In this document: piece after piece, positions 54,051 to 56,366 of the stretch
Layout: each line of letters starts with the position of its first letter
How positions within the stretch are numbered: the first letter of the stretch is position 1
Source: an uncultured Verrucomicrobiota bacterium
Lineage (GTDB): Bacteria > Verrucomicrobiota > Verrucomicrobiia > Limisphaerales > UBA9464
Assembly (NCBI GenBank): GCA_903880005.1
Contig: CAIRNV010000473.1
Location: 1-56,366 of the forward strand
Direction of reading: 5' to 3'
DNA: 56,366 bases
The notes under the pieces: generated by a model
What the model saw: only the letters and a program-made list of their open reading frames with translations
Database searches by the model: none
What the model was told of the DNA's origin: nothing
Position numbers and translations under genes: made by a program

Positions 54051-55046
54051 ATGAAGACCATCGCCTTCTACGACGCCAAATCCTACGACCGTGAATTCAT
54101 GGGCGCCGCTCCGGGCGCCGGGCGCCTGCGATGGGTCTTCCATGAATTCCGGCTCACGGCGGAGACGGCGACCAGCGCTCGGGGCGCGGACGCCGTCTGC
54201 GGGTTTGTCAACGATCGGCTCGATCGGGAGTGCCTCGAGACGCTCGCGGCCCTTGGGGTGCGCCACGTGGCGCTGCGCTGCGCGGGCTTCAACAACGTCG
54301 ATGCGACGGCCGCGCGCAGGCTGGGGATCGCCGTCACGCGAGTGCCCGCCTATTCGCCGCACGCCGTCGCGGAGCACACGGTCGCGCTGCTGCTGTCGCT
54401 CAACCGGCGGATCCACCGCGCCTACAACCGTGTCCGCGAGCAAAACTTCGCACTGCACGGCCTCGTGGGTTTCGATCTCTTCGGGAAGACCTGCGGGATC
54501 CTGGGCACCGGCAAGATCGGACGGATCACGGCCCAGATCCTCCGGGGCTTCGGCATGCGGGTCCTCGCCCATGATCCGTCTCCCTCGATTGAGTGGGCGG
54601 CGGCGAATTCAGTTGCCTACAGCCCGCTGGCGAAGGTCCTCGCCGAGAGCGATGTCCTCTCCCTCCACCTGCCGCTCAGCCCGGCGACACATCATCTCAT
54701 CGATGCCTCCGCCCTCGCGCAAATGAAGCCCGGCGTCGTCCTCGTGAACACCAGCCGGGGCAAGCTCCTTGACACCGCTGCGGTCATCATGGCGCTCAAG
54801 GCCGGCCATCTGGCCGGGGTGGCACTCGACGTCTATGAGGAGGAGGAGGGCGTCTTCTTCGAGGACCTTTCGGGGACTGTCCTGCAGGACGACGAACTCG
54901 CTCGGTTGCTGGTGTTCCCCAATGTCCTCATCACCGCCCACCAAGCCTTCCTCACCCGGGAGGCCCTTGCGGAAATCGCCCGGGTCACGGTGACCAACCT
55001 CGCGGCAGGTCCCGGCGGCTTCCTTCCCGGCACCGTCGTGACGTGA
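54051..55046 (+). CDS. ldhA: D-lactate dehydrogenase-like 2-hydroxyacid dehydrogenase
   Basis: A 331-residue NAD-dependent enzyme expected to reduce pyruvate to D-lactate during fermentation. The start M-K-T-I-A-F-Y-D-A-K-S-Y-D matches the LdhA N terminus, so the ATG at 54051 is preferred; an ATG at 54039 overlapping the ATPase stop is possible. The nucleotide motif G-I-L-G-T-G-K-I-G-R is near 150, the catalytic Arg in N-T-S-R-G, the Glu in L-D-V-Y-E-E-E-E-G and the His in T-A-H-Q-A-F. The length fits LdhA (329 in E. coli). Coupling to a cation pump suggests a low-oxygen or energy-stress module; this is inference. Confidence 0.88.
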   Translation: MKTIAFYDAKSYDREFMGAAPGAGRLRWVFHEFRLTAETATSARGADAVCGFVNDRLDRECLETLAALGVRHVALRCAGFNNVDATAARRLGIAVTRVPAYSPHAVAEHTVALLLSLNRRIHRAYNRVREQNFALHGLVGFDLFGKTCGILGTGKIGRITAQILRGFGMRVLAHDPSPSIEWAAANSVAYSPLAKVLAESDVLSLHLPLSPATHHLIDASALAQMKPGVVLVNTSRGKLLDTAAVIMALKAGHLAGVALDVYEEEEGVFFEDLSGTVLQDDELARLLVFPNVLITAHQAFLTREALAEIARVTVTNLAAGPGGFLPGTVVT

Positions 55047-55052
55047 CCCTCT

Positions 55053-55306
55053 CAAGGCAAAGGGGTCACATCTAAACTATTGACAAATGCAATGGCACAC
55101 CAACGGCGCAGTCGCTGACTCCGGAGTCCCATGTCAAAGCTGAGCCGGCGCGATGCGGTTGGGAGGGACGTGGTGGCGCAGCCAATGCTTCCGCAAGCCC
55201 AGGAGTGATCGAGGCGCGGGCCCGTACGAGGCCCGTAACGAGCGAACGACGAAGCTCTTGCGGAAGCAGATCGAGCCAGCACAACCGATCCCCTTGCATC
55301 ATTACC
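55053..55306. repeat. Long TIR element with extra block, right flank of the cassette (copy B)
   Basis: Matches 50927-51183 in the same orientation over its whole length, with identity of roughly 85-90% by eye; the first 40 bases are identical. The TIR part starts at 55144 (GCCGGCGCGATGCGGTTGG); its right terminus (CCCCTTGCATCATTACC) is decayed. It begins seven bases after the ldhA stop. A 21-bp tandem array starts 15 bases beyond it. Confidence 0.75.
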
Positions 55307-55321
55307 GCGAAGGCTGCCGCA

Positions 55322-55675
55322 GACCCTTGGTCGGACGCGTCCGACCTTTGTCCGGATGCCCCCGACCTTTGTCCGGATGCCCCCGACCTTTGTCCGGATG
55401 CCCCCGACCTTTGTCGGGATGCGTCCGAGGCTTTCCCAGACGCACCGGACATAGAATCAGACGCCCAAGAGTTTTGTTCGGGAGCACCCGACCTTTGTCC
55501 GGATGCCCCCGACCTTTGTCGGGATGCGTCCGAGGCTTTCCCAAACGCACCCGACCTTGAATGAGACACCCAAGAGTTTTGCTCGGGTGCACGCCACCTT
55601 GATTCGAATGCGCCCAACCTCTGTTGGATGCACCCGACCTTTGTTGGGAAGCGTCCGAGGCTTTCTCGGGCACCC
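55322..55675. repeat. 21-bp tandem array with 105-bp higher-order period
   Basis: About 17 units of 21 bases, the most regular being GACCTTTGTCCGGATGCCCCC repeated at 55343, 55364 and 55385 with no difference. From 55385 a block of five diverged units (105 bases) is repeated at 55490, giving a higher-order period. One later unit is 20 bases and the final one is incomplete. The period of 21 keeps both strands open in several frames; in one plus frame the unit reads D-L-C-P-D-A-P. There are no unique spacers, so this is not CRISPR. No ribosome site or start suggests translation. Confidence 0.85.
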
Positions 55676-55836
55676 ATGGAACAACATCGGACACGCGATG
55701 ACCCGTGTGCTGGCCTCGTGCCATCTGCGCGTCGAGTTCAAGCCGACCGTCGAGGTCGAGGCAGCGGCTGATTCTGGGTTTCCAGCAACGGGTCGCCTCG
55801 GGTACAACATCCCCGGCGCGATTCCTACGATTCCAA

Positions 55837-55915
55837 GCCGGGACGATTGAGTTGGGAGGGAAGTGATTGCGAAGCAGATCGAGCAAGCACGACCGATCCA
55901 ACTGCATCGTTCCGG
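55837..55915. repeat. Interspersed TIR element, short form (copy 5)
   Basis: A 79-bp element with left end GCCGGGACGATTGAGTTGG and right end CCAACTGCATCGTTCCGG (15 of 18 positions pair). The core GCAGATCGAGCAAGCACGACCGATC aligns with all other copies. It is the same size as the copy at 1981-2058. The rest of 55676-56096 shows no gene that can be supported. Confidence 0.72.
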
Positions 55916-56096
55916 TCAAGGCCGGGCGTCCATGGGTCGTCACGCCGACCAAGACATGAAAGCCACGCCGCCCCATGGCGACCGACCCCATCCCGCCGAC
56001 ACGGGCAGGACCGGGTCATGCAGTCCCGGCGCGGATCCCTGGCCCGCCCTGGATGTTGGCCCCCGTGCCAATCCCTGACCGGACCGCCGTCCCCGG

Positions 56097-56366
56097 ATGG
56101 AGATCATCGACAACATCAACCGGCTTCTCGGTGACGACCTCAAGAAGACCTTGGTCCCTGGGGCCAGGCTCAAGGTCGCCGCGTCGTGCTTCTCCATTTA
56201 CGCCTACGAAGCCCTGAAGGCGGAGTTGGAACGGATCGATTCCCTCCAGTTCATCTTCACCGCGCCCACGTTTGTTCCCGGCGATGCCGCCGACAAGGTG
56301 CGCAAGGAACGCCGCGAGTTCTACATCCCCAAGCGCGAGCGCGAGCGCAGCCTGTACGGCAGCGAG
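56097..56366 (+). CDS. Start of a large helicase-type protein (PLD-like N terminus), cut by window edge
   Basis: The first 90 residues of a longer protein. M-E-I-I-D-N-I-N-R-L-L-G-D-D-L-K, then L-K-V-A-A-S-C-F-S-I-Y-A-Y-E-A-L, then F-I-F-T-A-P-T-F-V-P-G and R-R-E-F-Y-I-P-K-R-E-R-E-R-S-L-Y-G-S-E match the N terminus of large proteins that combine a phospholipase-D-like part with a SNF2-type helicase and are often found beside DNA methyltransferase genes in defence or restriction loci. The helicase motifs would lie beyond the window, so the function is inferred from memory of the family. No good ribosome site is seen before the ATG. Confidence 0.6.
   Translation, partial: MEIIDNINRLLGDDLKKTLVPGARLKVAASCFSIYAYEALKAELERIDSLQFIFTAPTFVPGDAADKVRKERREFYIPKRERERSLYGSE

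Noticed and set aside
54083-54337. Small minus-strand ORFs within ldhA
   Set aside because: Shadows of the dehydrogenase; no conserved pattern.
55322-55675. CRISPR array
   Set aside because: Units are contiguous without unique spacers and are shorter than CRISPR repeats.
55072-55677. 201-codon minus-strand frame across the 21-bp array
   Set aside because: Open only because the repeat unit is a multiple of three and lacks stops; no ribosome site and the frame runs through the TIR element.

Overview
The window is 56 kb of GC-rich bacterial chromosome that looks like a member of the Verrucomicrobiota, probably close to the Limisphaerales/Pedosphaera-type lineages. The reasons are a single-chain SecDF, a PVC-type membrane-bound dehydrogenase with a C-terminal c-type haem site, a ThuA-like secreted protein, a C-W-P-S-R sulfatase, a large secreted protein ending in the FYRL-like tail common in that phylum, a prepilin-like protein and a CPBP protease of the PEP-CTERM-associated type. 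No rRNA, tRNA, CRISPR array, phage gene or intact transposase is visible. Species-level placement is not possible from this alone.

Layout. 1-6.7 kb: end of an amino acid permease, a glycerol-1-phosphate-dehydrogenase-like enzyme, a small membrane protein, a ThuA-domain protein, a large secreted repeat protein and a short nuclease-like ORF. 6.7-10.7 kb: dapA-like aldolase and purB, then a divergent diiron ferritin-like protein. 10.7-17.7 kb: a SNF2 helicase on the minus strand, then a sulfatase, rdgB and a fumarylacetoacetate-hydrolase-family protein on the plus strand. 17.7-25.3 kb: a GH57 glucan-branching enzyme with a DUF4912 partner, mutM, an EF-hand lipoprotein coupled to a UreF-like protein, and a TPR protein. 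25.3-34.7 kb: gltBD, then secDF and yajC. 34.9-41.7 kb: a prepilin-like gene, then a compact zinc-uptake operon (znuA-znuC-znuB-zur-S4 protein-MgtC-like) behind a candidate Zur operator, preceded by rpsR, rpmG and a DksA/TraR-like gene. 41.9-50.9 kb: PVC-type haem protein, a pseudouridine synthase/rRNA methyltransferase fusion with a CPBP protease, and a 1016-residue secreted protein with a strong terminator. 51-56.4 kb: an accessory-looking stretch with a CtpF-like P-type ATPase and a D-lactate-dehydrogenase-like gene held between two near-identical repeats, a 21-bp tandem array and the start of a large helicase-type gene running off the window.

The most unusual signal is in the repeats. A family of interspersed elements with terminal inverted repeats (core CCGGGACGAT..AGTTGG) occurs in two size classes, about 78 bp and about 165 bp, at 2.0, 14.4, 51.1, 55.2 and 55.9 kb, with remnants at 14.5 and 25.3 kb. 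Two copies, each carrying an extra conserved block of about 90 bp, flank the ATPase-ldhA pair as direct repeats. Arrays of 21-bp units lie next to the elements at 25.2 and 55.4 kb. Most of the rest of the window is core metabolism, secretion and metal homeostasis.
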